Source: CAYRNY01 sp964425755
Lineage (GTDB): Bacteria > Chloroflexota > Anaerolineae > Aggregatilineales > Aggregatilineaceae
Length of the DNA stretch: 64,000 bases
Direction: 5' to 3'
Assembly (NCBI GenBank): GCA_964425755.1
Contig: CAYRNY010000008.1
Location: 124,001 to 188,000 of the forward strand
The position numbers were made by a program, and so were the translations under genes. Of this stretch, positions 15,548 to 24,552 are shown in pieces. Numbering within the stretch: position 1 is the stretch's first letter; the number at the start of each line of letters is the position of its first letter. The notes below the pieces were generated by a model. The model did no database searches, was not told the DNA's origin, and worked only from the letters and a program-made list of their open reading frames with translations.

Positions 15548-17051
15548 TGACAAGAATACACAGCCGGGCAGGGCATCACTGCGCGGAAAGGGGCGCAAAA
15601 TCTTACTGGGTGATCAGGCCGGGCAACCAGCGGCAGATGACGCCGGGCATGAGACCGCTGGCGACCGCCGCGGTGGTGCGCCGGATGTGCCCCAGGCTAT
15701 CGATCCGTCGTCCCTGTCATTAGATCCTGATGAGACTGAGGCGCTGCTCGATTTTTCGACGGATGAGCCACCGTTCGATCCTGAGCAGGCATTTCCCGAC
15801 CCGGTTTCTTTGCCGCCCGATGACAGCTTCCCGGCTGACGCCGCTGATGCTAGGGCATTTTCGGAACCTGAATCGCCTGATCGTACAGGGGCGGACTGGG
15901 CGTATTTTGAGTGGGAGGATACGGGGGACGCTGATCTTGCTCCTCACGAACTGGATATGCCGGATTCATCCGACACTTGGGAAGCGGCGGAATTTGAACA
16001 ACACGAGGGTCTCGAAGAGCAGCAGCATACGATCACGACGCCGCGCACAGTGCGCCAGCCGCCCCATCATGGGGACGCGATGCCGCTGGGTGAGCGTCCA
16101 TCCGATACGGCGAATACGTTTGTCGAGGGGCCGTATGCATCGGCTCGCGTGCTTGACGCGCTGGTGCCAGGTGCCCCGGAAGTGTGGGACGAACACGATG
16201 GCGGCGCGATCGAGGCGGCGAGTGTGGAACCTCCGCCGCAGCCAGCCGCGCCCCTGGTGCACGATCCGTTCGTGCCACATCCTGAGCGTCCGGCGTCCGA
16301 AGAACTGTTCGATCAGACCGCGCCGTCCGATCCCGATCTGATGGAATTGCTCATTGACGACAACCGTATCCAACGGTTATTGGACCGGATCGAACAAATG
16401 CAAGAAGAGCTTGCGACGGATTTTCACGCGGACCGTGCTACGGTGGACACACTCCAGCGTGAGCTGTTACAGGCCAGCGGCATGTTGCTCGAATCGCGCG
16501 ACAATTACGATGATGCCCGGGCGATCGTATACCGCATCCGCACCGATATGAACCGCCAGCGCAAGATCGACGCCGATATCAGGCGCTATCGCCCGCTGCT
16601 GTTGAACTACTATGTTGGATGGGTCATTGCGCTGGGCGTGTTGTTCTTGCTCAAGGCGCTGTTCACCGGTGTGACGGACGCGGTCGGCATTGAGTCCGCT
16701 GCGGCGATGTACTATCCGACTTTGCTGGGGGCCGGTGGCGCGCTGATCTCGGGTTTCATGACGCTCGAACGGCATACGACTCGCCTGCGAGACTTCGACC
16801 CGATTCACATTAGCTGGTACCTGTACAATCCACTGTTGGGGGCGGTGATGGGGTTGCTGATGTTTTTGATCGCCTCCATTGCGAACGAAGACCTGCTGCG
16901 CGAAACGGCGAGTGACGCCGAACACGCAATTACGTATCTGCTGTGCGTGGTGGCAGGCATGAACCAGAATAACGTCCTGCACCGGTTGAACGACCTGCTG
17001 AAACGTTTCGGGCGCGGTAATCATGAGGGGACCGATGCTGACAGGTCCTGA
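15540..17051 (+). CDS. Acidic membrane protein with ParB-like N-terminal tail, ParA partner candidate
   Basis: A 503-residue protein I do not assign to a family. Residues 14-25 read LRGKGRKILLGD, similar to the ParA-stimulating tail of ParB proteins (consensus like GLGRGLxALLGD). Residues 30-265 are disordered and strongly acidic. A coiled-coil-like stretch spans about 270-345. Hydrophobic segments at about 357-376, 390-409, 430-448 and possibly 460-476 place the C-terminus in the membrane. It starts with GTG at 15540, overlapping parA by 8 bases, so coupled translation is expected. A membrane-anchored ParA activator is a reasonable hypothesis: the tail resemblance is seen, the role is inferred. 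Confidence 0.82.
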   Translation: MDNDKNTQPGRASLRGKGRKILLGDQAGQPAADDAGHETAGDRRGGAPDVPQAIDPSSLSLDPDETEALLDFSTDEPPFDPEQAFPDPVSLPPDDSFPADAADARAFSEPESPDRTGADWAYFEWEDTGDADLAPHELDMPDSSDTWEAAEFEQHEGLEEQQHTITTPRTVRQPPHHGDAMPLGERPSDTANTFVEGPYASARVLDALVPGAPEVWDEHDGGAIEAASVEPPPQPAAPLVHDPFVPHPERPASEELFDQTAPSDPDLMELLIDDNRIQRLLDRIEQMQEELATDFHADRATVDTLQRELLQASGMLLESRDNYDDARAIVYRIRTDMNRQRKIDADIRRYRPLLLNYYVGWVIALGVLFLLKALFTGVTDAVGIESAAAMYYPTLLGAGGALISGFMTLERHTTRLRDFDPIHISWYLYNPLLGAVMGLLMFLIASIANEDLLRETASDAEHAITYLLCVVAGMNQNNVLHRLNDLLKRFGRGNHEGTDADRS

Positions 17052-17133
17052 GCATGTGCAACCAACGTGAGATGCGGCGTGAAACGGCCAGTTTGCCGGT
17101 TAACGCGTGTGTCCAGCCGGGGACAGCGGCATG

Positions 17134-17496
17134 TCAATCAACGAAAACACTGTTGTCGGGCGTCCAGGGTGGCACGCAGATCGCCAGCAGCACGAGGTCG
17201 TCAGTTCCGGTGTTGCTGATCTCGTGGACCTGGTCGGGCAGGATCACAACGCTGTCGCCCGGATTGAGCGTGGCATGCTTGCCGTCGAGTTCCATCTGTG
17301 CGGTGCCGGAGAGGATGTAGTAGCTTTCTTCAGCGTCGGGATGGTAATGCTTGCGCGATGCTTTGCCGGGTGGGATCACGATCTGCGCGAGGCTATGCGC
17401 CTCACTGTGCTCGGCGGCAGAGCCGAACAACTCAAACACAATTTCGCCATGCTTGCTGGTGTGTCCCTTGACTGACTGTGCGTTGTAAACCCGCAT
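17134..17496 (-). CDS. Small cupin-domain protein
   Basis: A 120-residue single cupin barrel. Motif 1 is KHYHPDAEESYYILSG, with two His and one Glu able to bind a metal. Motif 2 lies around PGDSVVILPDQVHEI. The enzyme or binding function is unknown; small cupins include isomerases, dioxygenases and sugar sensors. The start ATG at 17496 follows AGGAGG. It lies 24 bases downstream of the solute-binding-protein gene at the end of the envelope operon. Confidence is high for the fold, none for the substrate. Confidence 0.88.
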   Translation of the reverse strand: MRVYNAQSVKGHTSKHGEIVFELFGSAAEHSEAHSLAQIVIPPGKASRKHYHPDAEESYYILSGTAQMELDGKHATLNPGDSVVILPDQVHEISNTGTDDLVLLAICVPPWTPDNSVFVD

Positions 17497-17520
17497 TGCA
17501 CCGCCTCCTGTTGTAAACGT

Positions 17521-18363
17521 TCATAACCACTTGGCAATTAGCCCGTCCAGTGTGCCATCCTGCCGCATATCCGCGAGCGCGCCTTCGACAGCGTCGGTCA
17601 GGCGGAAGTTATCGTCACGCAATGCGATCACGTACTCGTGTGGAACGGTGGTATGCTCCGCCATCACGAGGTCGCTGTGCTGGGCCAGGTACTGCCGCGC
17701 GCTGACTGTATCCACCAGCGCGGCATCGACTGCGCCCTGCTGCACTGCTTCCAGGGCATCCTGTGGCAGCATCTCGCGTTCGATGGTCAGGTCCCGCAAG
17801 CGCCGTTTCCACCGCTGCGCAGCCAGATCGCTGGCTGACGCGATCTCCACCGCCAGCGTCTTGCCGTCCAGTTCGCGGATGTGCTGGTAAGCGCGGTCCC
17901 GACGCGAGACAAGTACCTGTCCGGCGTCAAAGTAAGGTTGCGTGTAGTGGACCCAGTTGTCCTGGGCCGGATCAACCGTCAGGCCGGCGATGATCATGTC
18001 AACCGTCCCGGTATAGAGCGCATCGTACAGCCCATCATAGCCCATGATCAGAATGGATGTTTCCACGCCCAGCCGCCGCCCGATCTCGCGGGCGATGTCC
18101 GCTTCCAGGCCTTCGATGCGCTCCGGAGTCCATTCGGCAAACGGTGGGTAGTTCGGGTCCAGCCCGACATACAAATCTTTGTTGGTCTGGATGCGTATCC
18201 AGGTCGTATCTTTCGGGCCGAGCAGCGCGCCGGGACGTGTCAGTAGCCACAGCGCGATCAGGCCGCTGAAAACGGTCAGCACCACCAGCGCGCGCCGGGG
18301 ACGCTGCCAGGCCCAGGCGTGTGAGCGTACGAAGTTCGTGCGGGCGGCGTGTAGCTGTCTCAT
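17521..18363 (-). CDS. Amino-acid-type extracellular solute-binding protein (SBP family 3)
   Basis: A protein of about 280 residues with one N-terminal hydrophobic anchor (about 25-42), then a family-3 periplasmic binding domain. YVGLDPNYPPFAEW, IEGLEADIAREIGRRLG and VDMIIAGLT are typical. The start at 18363 is chosen because it gives a 4-base ATGA overlap with the upstream glycoside hydrolase gene; the frame is open upstream only inside that gene. No permease or ATPase genes are adjacent. So it may serve a transporter encoded elsewhere or act as a sensor. Binding of amino acids or similar polar solutes is known for the family; its ligand here is unknown. Confidence 0.88.
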   Translation of the reverse strand: MRQLHAARTNFVRSHAWAWQRPRRALVVLTVFSGLIALWLLTRPGALLGPKDTTWIRIQTNKDLYVGLDPNYPPFAEWTPERIEGLEADIAREIGRRLGVETSILIMGYDGLYDALYTGTVDMIIAGLTVDPAQDNWVHYTQPYFDAGQVLVSRRDRAYQHIRELDGKTLAVEIASASDLAAQRWKRRLRDLTIEREMLPQDALEAVQQGAVDAALVDTVSARQYLAQHSDLVMAEHTTVPHEYVIALRDDNFRLTDAVEGALADMRQDGTLDGLIAKWL

Positions 18364-19517
18364 GGGGCGTAAGGGTTCTCCCAGCCGCGCGCGTAAGCCT
18401 GGATTGCCTCGTAGATCGGTTTGATCGTGAAGTCCGACGACACGAGCGCATAGTACGCGTCGCGCCGGTTGTACCGGTCGAACGGCTGGCGAAAGTTCCA
18501 GATGCACAATTGTTCTGCCCAGGGCCACGCCTCGACCATCTCGAACGCACGGAGTGTGTACGCGATGCGCTGGCCGGGCCTGACCGCATTAACCCAACGC
18601 GGATCGTCGTTCCAGCCGCTTTCCGTGATGATGACCGGTTTTTCGGCGTCGCCGTAGCGCCGCATAATTTCGCGCAGCAGTTCAATGCGGCGAAAGTTGA
18701 TCGCGGCGCTGTCAGGTTCGGCTTCCGGCGGCTGGGTAAAACCGTACGTGTGCGCGGCCAGCGCGTCGAAGTACGGCGCGGCACCGGCCTCGTACATACG
18801 CGCAAGAAAGCTAAATTCGTTCATACCGGCGGCGCTGCCTTCTGTTTCGGTCGTCGGGGCCAGTGCGCCGCCCAGCACCCGGATGTCAGGATTGGCGGCG
18901 CGCGCGGCGACATAGGAACGGCGCAGTAGTTCGGTATACGCTTCCGGGTCGACGTCGCGCCCGCCCCATTCGAGACTCAAATTCGGCTCGTTCCAGATGA
19001 TCACGCTGCTGACCGTGTCCGGGTAGCGTGCCACAAATGCGCCTACGAACGCGGCGAACTCGTCGAAATAGTCGTAAGGAAGATAGGCGAGCGTGGTAAC
19101 TTTTTCACCGACCGGCGGACGTGCCCAGGCAGGGACTAATCCCAATCGCGCGATGACGGTCAGGCCCTGATTCTCCGCGTGGCGCAGGATGCGATCCGGG
19201 TGCGCCCAATCATACGTTCCACGGTCGTGTTCAATATACGGCCAGGGGAAGAACTCGACGATCGTCGGCGCACCCATTTCGCGCACCAGGGTCAGGGTGC
19301 GCTGAATCTTCCATTCTTCGACTTCGTCAGTCAAGCGGGTATGCGTGCATACAACGGGGTGTTGCGTCGCGACGCTTTGCGGTGGTCCGAGCGTAACGTA
19401 AGGTGGTGCGGGGGCCAATTCGCCCAGTAAGAACAGCACGACCGCCGCCCGCGCGAGCCACCCGGCATAACGAGCAGCGCGAGCAAGATAGCGGCGGTTT
19501 ATGGAGTGGGGAGACAT
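18360..19517 (-). CDS. Clan GH-A glycoside hydrolase, membrane anchored
   Basis: A 385-residue TIM-barrel hydrolase. After an N-terminal hydrophobic anchor (about 20-37) the barrel shows the clan-A catalytic pair: acid/base Glu177 in IIWNEPN and nucleophile Glu299 in VIITESGW. Such enzymes retain anomeric configuration and attack beta-glycosides; family 39/5-like members include xylosidases and cellulases. Which glycan is cut cannot be read from sequence. It lies downstream of three tiny membrane-protein genes and overlaps the solute-binding-protein gene by four bases, consistent with an envelope or surface-polysaccharide role. Confidence 0.85.
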   Translation of the reverse strand: MSPHSINRRYLARAARYAGWLARAAVVLFLLGELAPAPPYVTLGPPQSVATQHPVVCTHTRLTDEVEEWKIQRTLTLVREMGAPTIVEFFPWPYIEHDRGTYDWAHPDRILRHAENQGLTVIARLGLVPAWARPPVGEKVTTLAYLPYDYFDEFAAFVGAFVARYPDTVSSVIIWNEPNLSLEWGGRDVDPEAYTELLRRSYVAARAANPDIRVLGGALAPTTETEGSAAGMNEFSFLARMYEAGAAPYFDALAAHTYGFTQPPEAEPDSAAINFRRIELLREIMRRYGDAEKPVIITESGWNDDPRWVNAVRPGQRIAYTLRAFEMVEAWPWAEQLCIWNFRQPFDRYNRRDAYYALVSSDFTIKPIYEAIQAYARGWENPYAP

Positions 19518-19635
19518 GAACAGTCAATCAGACGGGGCACGCCGATGGGTGCGCGGCGGCCCGTAAAGAAAGCGTTTCACCGCTCTGCGAGAGTTTGTGC
19601 CTGCGTCCCGCTCGTGCGTAGGCATCTGGGCGATG

Positions 19636-19875
19636 CTACTTGGCGTTTTTCGCACCCAGATCGGTGATCTGGCGCATGATAGCCAGCACCGCGACTGCCA
19701 GCTTCAGCGCGTCGATAGTGCTGATCCGGGGGCGTTCGGCAATGTCGTATTCCTCGGACACACGCGCGAAAAAATACGCCGCGAGCACGCCAAGGATCAA
19801 ACCGGTCAGCCCACCAATGAGATAGGTTTGCGTCTTCCAGCTTGCGTTATCTGGAGTCGGGAGCTCTTGCGTCAT
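19636..19875 (-). CDS. Tiny membrane protein 1 of a three-gene set
   Basis: A 79-residue protein with one clear membrane helix at about 17-37 (YLIGGLTGLILGVLAAYFFA). A second, more amphipathic hydrophobic stretch lies near 54-70. The segment YLIGG..L..GLIAAYF-type is shared with the next gene upstream, which suggests the two arose by duplication. The ATG overlaps the stop of that gene by four bases. I recognise no family. Confidence 0.72.
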   Translation of the reverse strand: MTQELPTPDNASWKTQTYLIGGLTGLILGVLAAYFFARVSEEYDIAERPRISTIDALKLAVAVLAIMRQITDLGAKNAK

Positions 19876-20123
19876 CCGGGAAAACCTCCACGTAACGCCC
19901 GTTTGATCCGTTCCAGACGTGATTTGCGTTTTTCACGCACCGACTGCGCATAGAAATAAGCCGCGATCAGGCCGACCATCAGCGCGACAACGCCGCCGAT
20001 CAGATACGCCCACACCTGGGCATCCTGCTCTTCGATGGTCTTGATCAGTTCGCTAACCTGTTCTTCGGCGCTATCAATGATGTCTTGAGCTTGACTGGTA
20101 ATGTGATTAAGTTGGTCGGTCAT
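19872..20123 (-). CDS. Tiny membrane protein 2, coiled coil plus one helix
   Basis: An 83-residue protein. Residues 1-35 form an acidic amphipathic helix (ITSQAQDIIDSAEEQVSEL), followed by a membrane helix at about 39-61 and a strongly basic C-terminal tail. That orientation predicts a cytoplasmic C-terminus. The membrane part resembles its downstream neighbour. It overlaps both neighbours (17 bases upstream, 4 downstream), so translation of the three is coupled. Function unknown. Confidence 0.74.
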   Translation of the reverse strand: MTDQLNHITSQAQDIIDSAEEQVSELIKTIEEQDAQVWAYLIGGVVALMVGLIAAYFYAQSVREKRKSRLERIKRALRGGFPG

Positions 20124-20586
20124 CGTTCGTTTCCTTTGTCTTCGGCAGCGGTGCCGTCTGCTGCCAGCCGCGTACTATATGCTCCATACGTGTGACCCAA
20201 ACGTTCAACCTGACCAGCGGCGCTGTAATGCGTGGGGCGAACTGGTCAGTTTTTACCGCGATCTGTCCTGTCAGCCGGCGTGCAACGCGTAGCGGAGTCC
20301 TGGCATGAGCGTAGCCTTTGCCGCTTAACCAGGCGAGCAGCGCCAGTGTGACATATGGGATCAGGCAGAGGAGCATCATTGGAAGTGCGATGAAGGCCGT
20401 CGCCACAACGTTCATCACGATCGTGATCTGGTCACGTTCCAGCTTGCCGGTCGCTACCCCAACTGCCAGCACCACGCACAGCGCGATCACCAACAGCATG
20501 GGCAGTGCTACTGGAAAGATGATCTTAAGCCACACGTCGCGGCGATGCGCACGTACAGGGTTAACACGGGATGGCGACGTTTGCAT
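20107..20586 (-). CDS. Membrane protein with two helices, first of the three-gene set
   Basis: A 159-residue protein with two hydrophobic segments at about 21-45 and 56-84, separated by a short Lys/Glu-containing turn, and a cytoplasmic or surface C-terminal domain of about 70 residues. The ATG at 20586 is supported by AGAGG/GGAAAG upstream; the frame extends 11 codons further. No family recognised. It follows the lipoprotein gene by about 100 bases and overlaps the next gene by 17, so it likely belongs to the same envelope operon. Confidence 0.74.
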   Translation of the reverse strand: MQTSPSRVNPVRAHRRDVWLKIIFPVALPMLLVIALCVVLAVGVATGKLERDQITIVMNVVATAFIALPMMLLCLIPYVTLALLAWLSGKGYAHARTPLRVARRLTGQIAVKTDQFAPRITAPLVRLNVWVTRMEHIVRGWQQTAPLPKTKETNDDRPT

Positions 20587-20689
20587 AACCTCTGCTTTCC
20601 TTCGCTTCGATTCTAGCACGGAACCGTCGATCCACCAATGACGGGCGGCGTGGTTCCGTGCCAGAAGTGTCTTGTTGACCGGAGTCAGT

Positions 20690-22144
20690 TCAGTCTACTA
20701 TGGATACGCGGAAGAAATAGGTCGCATCCGTATCGGACCAGGTCACGCGTACACTCATGATATACGATCCGGGCTCGGGCGTGATGGTGAACAGGATCAG
20801 ATTGTCACCTCTGCGCACGTCTGGCTGCCCGGTCGGTTCTCCGGTGTCGCTTAAATACTCCATGCGCACGCTGTCCGGGCGCGGCCCTTCGATCCTGAGC
20901 TGTGCCGCTGCGCCGCGTTGCAGTCTGATCCGACCCGGTATTGCCTCTTCGATCGGCAGTTCGACACATACACGCTCGCCGGTGGTTCCACGCTCGCAGA
21001 AGCGATACCCGGCAGGGTAGTATTCCTGTCCCGCGAACCTCAGTTTGACCTCAGGCACACTGCTCGGCGGTGCGACGGTCGGTTGCACGGGGCGCGGTGT
21101 GGCCGTCGGTGTGACTTGCAACTCTCTTTGCAGCTCAAATTCGAACACGCCATTGGCCTCAAAAGTCTCGCCGCCCGTGCGCCGAATGATCTGTATCTGG
21201 TAACCGGGGGCCTCGGCGCGCAGCACGACCTGATCCGTTTCGTGCAGCATGATCGGGTCAAAGACAAACTGCCCTTCGGCGTCCGTCGTTGTGGTGCCGG
21301 AACTGGCACGCTCAGGTTGTGCAGTGGAATTATGCGTGTAGCTCACCGTTGCACCGGCCACCGAGGTCAATTGCCCGTCGGTGACAAGCTTAACCGTGCC
21401 AGTCAACGCGAATTCTCCCAGGTCGCCGGCGATGGGTGCCGGCGTGGCGGTTTCACCGGCGGCAGCGATTGATGTGGCCTCGGTTTCGGGGCTTGCCGCC
21501 GCGATCGCGGCTTCCGTTTCGGTGGGGATTGGCGTTTCGGTAGGTGCTGGCGTCGGTGACGGCGTGGCGGTGGTCGTTGGCGTTGGCGTCGGGGTGTGCG
21601 TCGGAGTCATTGTTGGTGTCGCGGTCGGCGTGGCCGTTGGTGTGACGGTCGGTGTTGGCGTTGGCAGCACAACCCCTGAAATGCTCAACCCATAAATGTA
21701 GGACACAAACGCCTCATGACCCTGAACATCTGCGAAGTCAGCGTCCACTTGCACGCGGTACGTACCATCTGGAAGCTCTGCATTGAACACGCCGTCCGAA
21801 GCGAGCAAGTCCTGTATCTGGCCTGTACCGTCAAGAACTGTCGCCGTGAAGCTGGCCGGATCGCCCGGCGCGTCCTGGAGCGTGAAGCTCACGACGTCGC
21901 CCCTGCCCACCGGCACCGGTTGATCTGGTTGTTGCGCGTCGTAGTTGACGTCATAAGCGACGTTTTCTGCTGTCTGCGGCCAGTAGTACTGGTACACCTG
22001 TGTGGTGTACGCCTGTTCGTTCACCCGTAGTCCCACCACCGGGCGCTGGATCGTGGTGTCCTCTTCGCCACCGCAACCGCTGAGCGCCAGGCCGCTGAGA
22101 ACAAGGATCAGTACCAGATAAAAAGGCGATCGTTTATGAGTCAT
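20690..22144 (-). CDS. Lipoprotein with Thr/Pro linker and carboxypeptidase-regulatory-like domain
   Basis: A 484-residue lipoprotein. The signal peptide ends in the lipobox LSGC (Cys24). A conserved N-terminal domain (about 35-155) is followed by a low-complexity linker of repeated PT units (about 160-245) and a beta-sandwich typical of carboxypeptidase-regulatory-like domains (about 250-350, including DAEGQFVFDPI). A C-terminal beta-rich domain with a Cys pair closes the protein. These domains usually bind or display at the cell surface. It starts the envelope operon that runs down to the cupin gene. The ATG at 22144 has GGGGGA 8 bases upstream. Confidence 0.83.
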   Translation of the reverse strand: MTHKRSPFYLVLILVLSGLALSGCGGEEDTTIQRPVVGLRVNEQAYTTQVYQYYWPQTAENVAYDVNYDAQQPDQPVPVGRGDVVSFTLQDAPGDPASFTATVLDGTGQIQDLLASDGVFNAELPDGTYRVQVDADFADVQGHEAFVSYIYGLSISGVVLPTPTPTVTPTATPTATPTMTPTHTPTPTPTTTATPSPTPAPTETPIPTETEAAIAAASPETEATSIAAAGETATPAPIAGDLGEFALTGTVKLVTDGQLTSVAGATVSYTHNSTAQPERASSGTTTTDAEGQFVFDPIMLHETDQVVLRAEAPGYQIQIIRRTGGETFEANGVFEFELQRELQVTPTATPRPVQPTVAPPSSVPEVKLRFAGQEYYPAGYRFCERGTTGERVCVELPIEEAIPGRIRLQRGAAAQLRIEGPRPDSVRMEYLSDTGEPTGQPDVRRGDNLILFTITPEPGSYIMSVRVTWSDTDATYFFRVSIVD

Positions 22145-22172
22145 GTGTATATTCCCCCGCTTAATGACGTGA

Positions 22173-22712
22173 TTATGAAGCCATAGGGCTTGGATACCAG
22201 TCCGGATTTCGAAACCGAGCCAGGGCCAGCCGGATGATCATCTCATAGGCGCTTTGACGCGTTTCCAGGTCATTTGTCAGGATGCCGATCGCGCCGTTTT
22301 GGTGTTTGGTGTTGCTGCGGTTGATGAACTGGTCCATGGCGAAACCCAGTTCGCGACCGGCGCGCAGGTGATCTGCGACGGCCTCCGGCAACAGCACGCA
22401 TGCGTTCCCGCCGATCCCCAGTCGCCCCGTCGCATCGACCAGCGCGCACCAGGCTGTTGTCATCAGGCCGAACTCTGTTTCCTGTATGCCACCTTCCAGG
22501 CCAACGCTCAGATCGGCCCCGGTGTGGTGCAACGCTGCTCGCGCCCGGTTCACCGCGCCGGCACGTGTTTCGGCGTCGCCCCAGGGTTGTTCGGATACCC
22601 CTGATGGCACATCGACGGTGATGAACTCTGCGTCAGGGTATAGGGGCTTCAAAACGGCGCGGGTTGCGCTACACTTAACAGGATTGGTTGATCCGATGAC
22701 GATTCGCATCAT
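22173..22712 (-). CDS. Inosine/xanthosine triphosphatase (YjjX/DUF84 family)
   Basis: A 179-residue non-canonical purine NTPase of the YjjX family, which removes ITP and XTP from the nucleotide pool. Family features are IGSTNPVK at the start, VGLEGGIQ in the middle and a late NGAIGILT region. The ATG at 22712 is chosen because the fold begins there; the frame is open 14 codons further. An extended -10 (TGC-TACAAT, 22745-22753, minus) lies about 35 bases upstream. It is divergent from the RqcH gene and ends 28 bases before the lipoprotein gene, so it may be part of that operon. Confidence 0.87.
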   Translation of the reverse strand: MMRIVIGSTNPVKCSATRAVLKPLYPDAEFITVDVPSGVSEQPWGDAETRAGAVNRARAALHHTGADLSVGLEGGIQETEFGLMTTAWCALVDATGRLGIGGNACVLLPEAVADHLRAGRELGFAMDQFINRSNTKHQNGAIGILTNDLETRQSAYEMIIRLALARFRNPDWYPSPMAS

Positions 22713-22809
22713 GGTTTTTTCAACTCTAACTCTAGACTGAAAGCATTGTAGCATTGCCGCTGTAAAAAAACTAATCGGTACCAGCGCACTATGCTAAGAG
22801 GGTGGGAAG

Positions 22810-24507
22810 ATGAATTTCGACGCGATCACGATGATGGCACTGGTAGATGAACTTGACGCGACGATCGTCGGGGGACGGGTTCAGGACACGGTGCAGATTG
22901 ACGAACACAGTTTTGGCATGGAGATCTATGCCCACCGCCAGCGCCACTATGTGCTGATGGGCGCAGATCAGCATTACCCGCGTGTGCTGTTGGCGGGGGA
23001 CAAACTGCGGCGTGGCGTGCAAAAACCGTCTCCGGTAGGGTTGCTATTGCGGCGTTATGCGGAAGGTGCGCGGCTGGAGCATGTCGTCCAGCCGCCCTGG
23101 GAGCGCATCCTGACCTTCCGCTTCGATGGGCCGGAAGGGGTTGTTGATCTCGTGATCGAGCCGATGGCACGGCGTGCGAACATATTGCTGGTGCGTGACG
23201 ACGGTGTGATCATGGACTGCGTGCGCCGTATCGGGCCGCAAGAGAATCGCTACCGCACCAGCCTGCCGGGCAAGCCTTATACGCCGCCGCCACCGCAAAA
23301 GCTCAAGCGCGACCCGGCAACGCTCACCCTGACCCTGCTAGGGGACATGCTCGATGCTGAGCCGGGAGCGCGTGCGCGGCAGGTGTTAACCAAGCGGCTG
23401 TTAGGCGTCAGCCCCCAGGTGGCGAAGGAACTCGTGTTCCGCGCGACGGGTGCGATCAACACCCTGGCGGCAGATACCAGCGCGCGCACGTTGTTTGGGA
23501 TTATCCGGGCGTTTTTTGACACGATTGTTGCCCGCGACTGGCAGCCGGGGGTTGTGCAGGAAGGCGATGATGTCCAGGCGTTCGCGGTGTATCCGGTGAC
23601 GTTTCTTCCCGGTTGGACCGCGACGGAGAGTGTGAGCGCGGCGCTCGAACGGTATTATGGGCCGCTGGTTGGCCAGGATGCGTATGATGCGGCCAAGAAG
23701 CCGGTGCAAGCCGTCTTAGAAGAAGCGAGGATCAAAGTCGGGAAAAAACTGGAAGCGTTGCGCGAATCGCTGCGCGATGAACGCGATCTTGAGCGCCTCA
23801 AACAAAGCGGGGAACTGATCCTGGCTTACCAGTACGCCATTCAGCCCGGCGATACCGTGCTGCGCGCGCAGTACGAGGTCGAGGGACCAGAGCTTGAGAT
23901 CGCCCTCGACCCGTCGCTCTCGCCGGTCGAGAATGCACAACGCTACTTTGAAAAGTACGACAAGGCCAAACGCGCGCGGGCTGGCGTCCCGAAGCTGATC
24001 GCGCAGGCTGAACACGAGCTGGAATACCTGGGCCAACTGGAAACGGACCTTGAGCTTGCGACGAACTGGCCCGAAATCGGCGAGGTGCAGGAGTCGTTGC
24101 AGCAGAACGGTTACTGGCGCGGCACGCAGACCCGGCAGCCGGGCGGCGGCAAGTCCGGCCCGCTAAAGGTGACCACCGCTTCAGGCTATGTCATCTGGGT
24201 GGGGCGCAACGCGCGCCAGAACGATATCGTCACGTTCGACAAAGGCGGCCCGGCGGACCTGTGGCTACACGTGCGCGGCGAACCTGGGGCACACGTGATC
24301 ATCAAGTCGGGGGCTGCCGAGGTGCCTGACGACGTGATCCGGCAGGCAGCGGCGCTCGCAGCTTACTACAGCCGCGCACGCCATGAATCGCGCGTGCTGG
24401 TTGATGTCACGCGGCGGAAATATGTGCGCAAGATAAAGGGGGGCAAACCCGGCATGGTGACCTACCGTAACGAGTCGCCGGTCGAAGTCAGGCCGGCAGC
24501 GGAGTAG
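22810..24507 (+). CDS. rqcH: Ribosome quality control protein RqcH (NFACT family)
   Basis: A 565-residue NFACT protein. It binds the 50S subunit carrying a stalled nascent chain with peptidyl-tRNA and directs tagging with alanine tails for degradation. The NFACT-N domain (about 1-180) starts with the family-typical MNFDAITMMALVDELDATIVG-like segment. A long helical coiled-coil arm lies at about 295-425. The NFACT-R domain (about 445-555) shows SGYVIWVGRNARQND and DLWLHVRGEPGAHVII. Length matches the bacterial proteins formerly called fibronectin-binding protein A. The start at 22810 follows GGTGGGAAG. No tmRNA or RqcP gene is adjacent. Confidence 0.94.
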   Translation: MNFDAITMMALVDELDATIVGGRVQDTVQIDEHSFGMEIYAHRQRHYVLMGADQHYPRVLLAGDKLRRGVQKPSPVGLLLRRYAEGARLEHVVQPPWERILTFRFDGPEGVVDLVIEPMARRANILLVRDDGVIMDCVRRIGPQENRYRTSLPGKPYTPPPPQKLKRDPATLTLTLLGDMLDAEPGARARQVLTKRLLGVSPQVAKELVFRATGAINTLAADTSARTLFGIIRAFFDTIVARDWQPGVVQEGDDVQAFAVYPVTFLPGWTATESVSAALERYYGPLVGQDAYDAAKKPVQAVLEEARIKVGKKLEALRESLRDERDLERLKQSGELILAYQYAIQPGDTVLRAQYEVEGPELEIALDPSLSPVENAQRYFEKYDKAKRARAGVPKLIAQAEHELEYLGQLETDLELATNWPEIGEVQESLQQNGYWRGTQTRQPGGGKSGPLKVTTASGYVIWVGRNARQNDIVTFDKGGPADLWLHVRGEPGAHVIIKSGAAEVPDDVIRQAAALAAYYSRARHESRVLVDVTRRKYVRKIKGGKPGMVTYRNESPVEVRPAAE

Positions 24508-24552
24508 GGCTGGGACGCTTTGCCGCGACGACTGGCGGATCGCTTCTGACTG

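Noticed and set aside
21560..21680. CRISPR-like or tandem DNA repeats in the lipoprotein gene
   Set aside because: The repeated bases encode Thr-Pro units of a linker; copies vary and there are no spacers.
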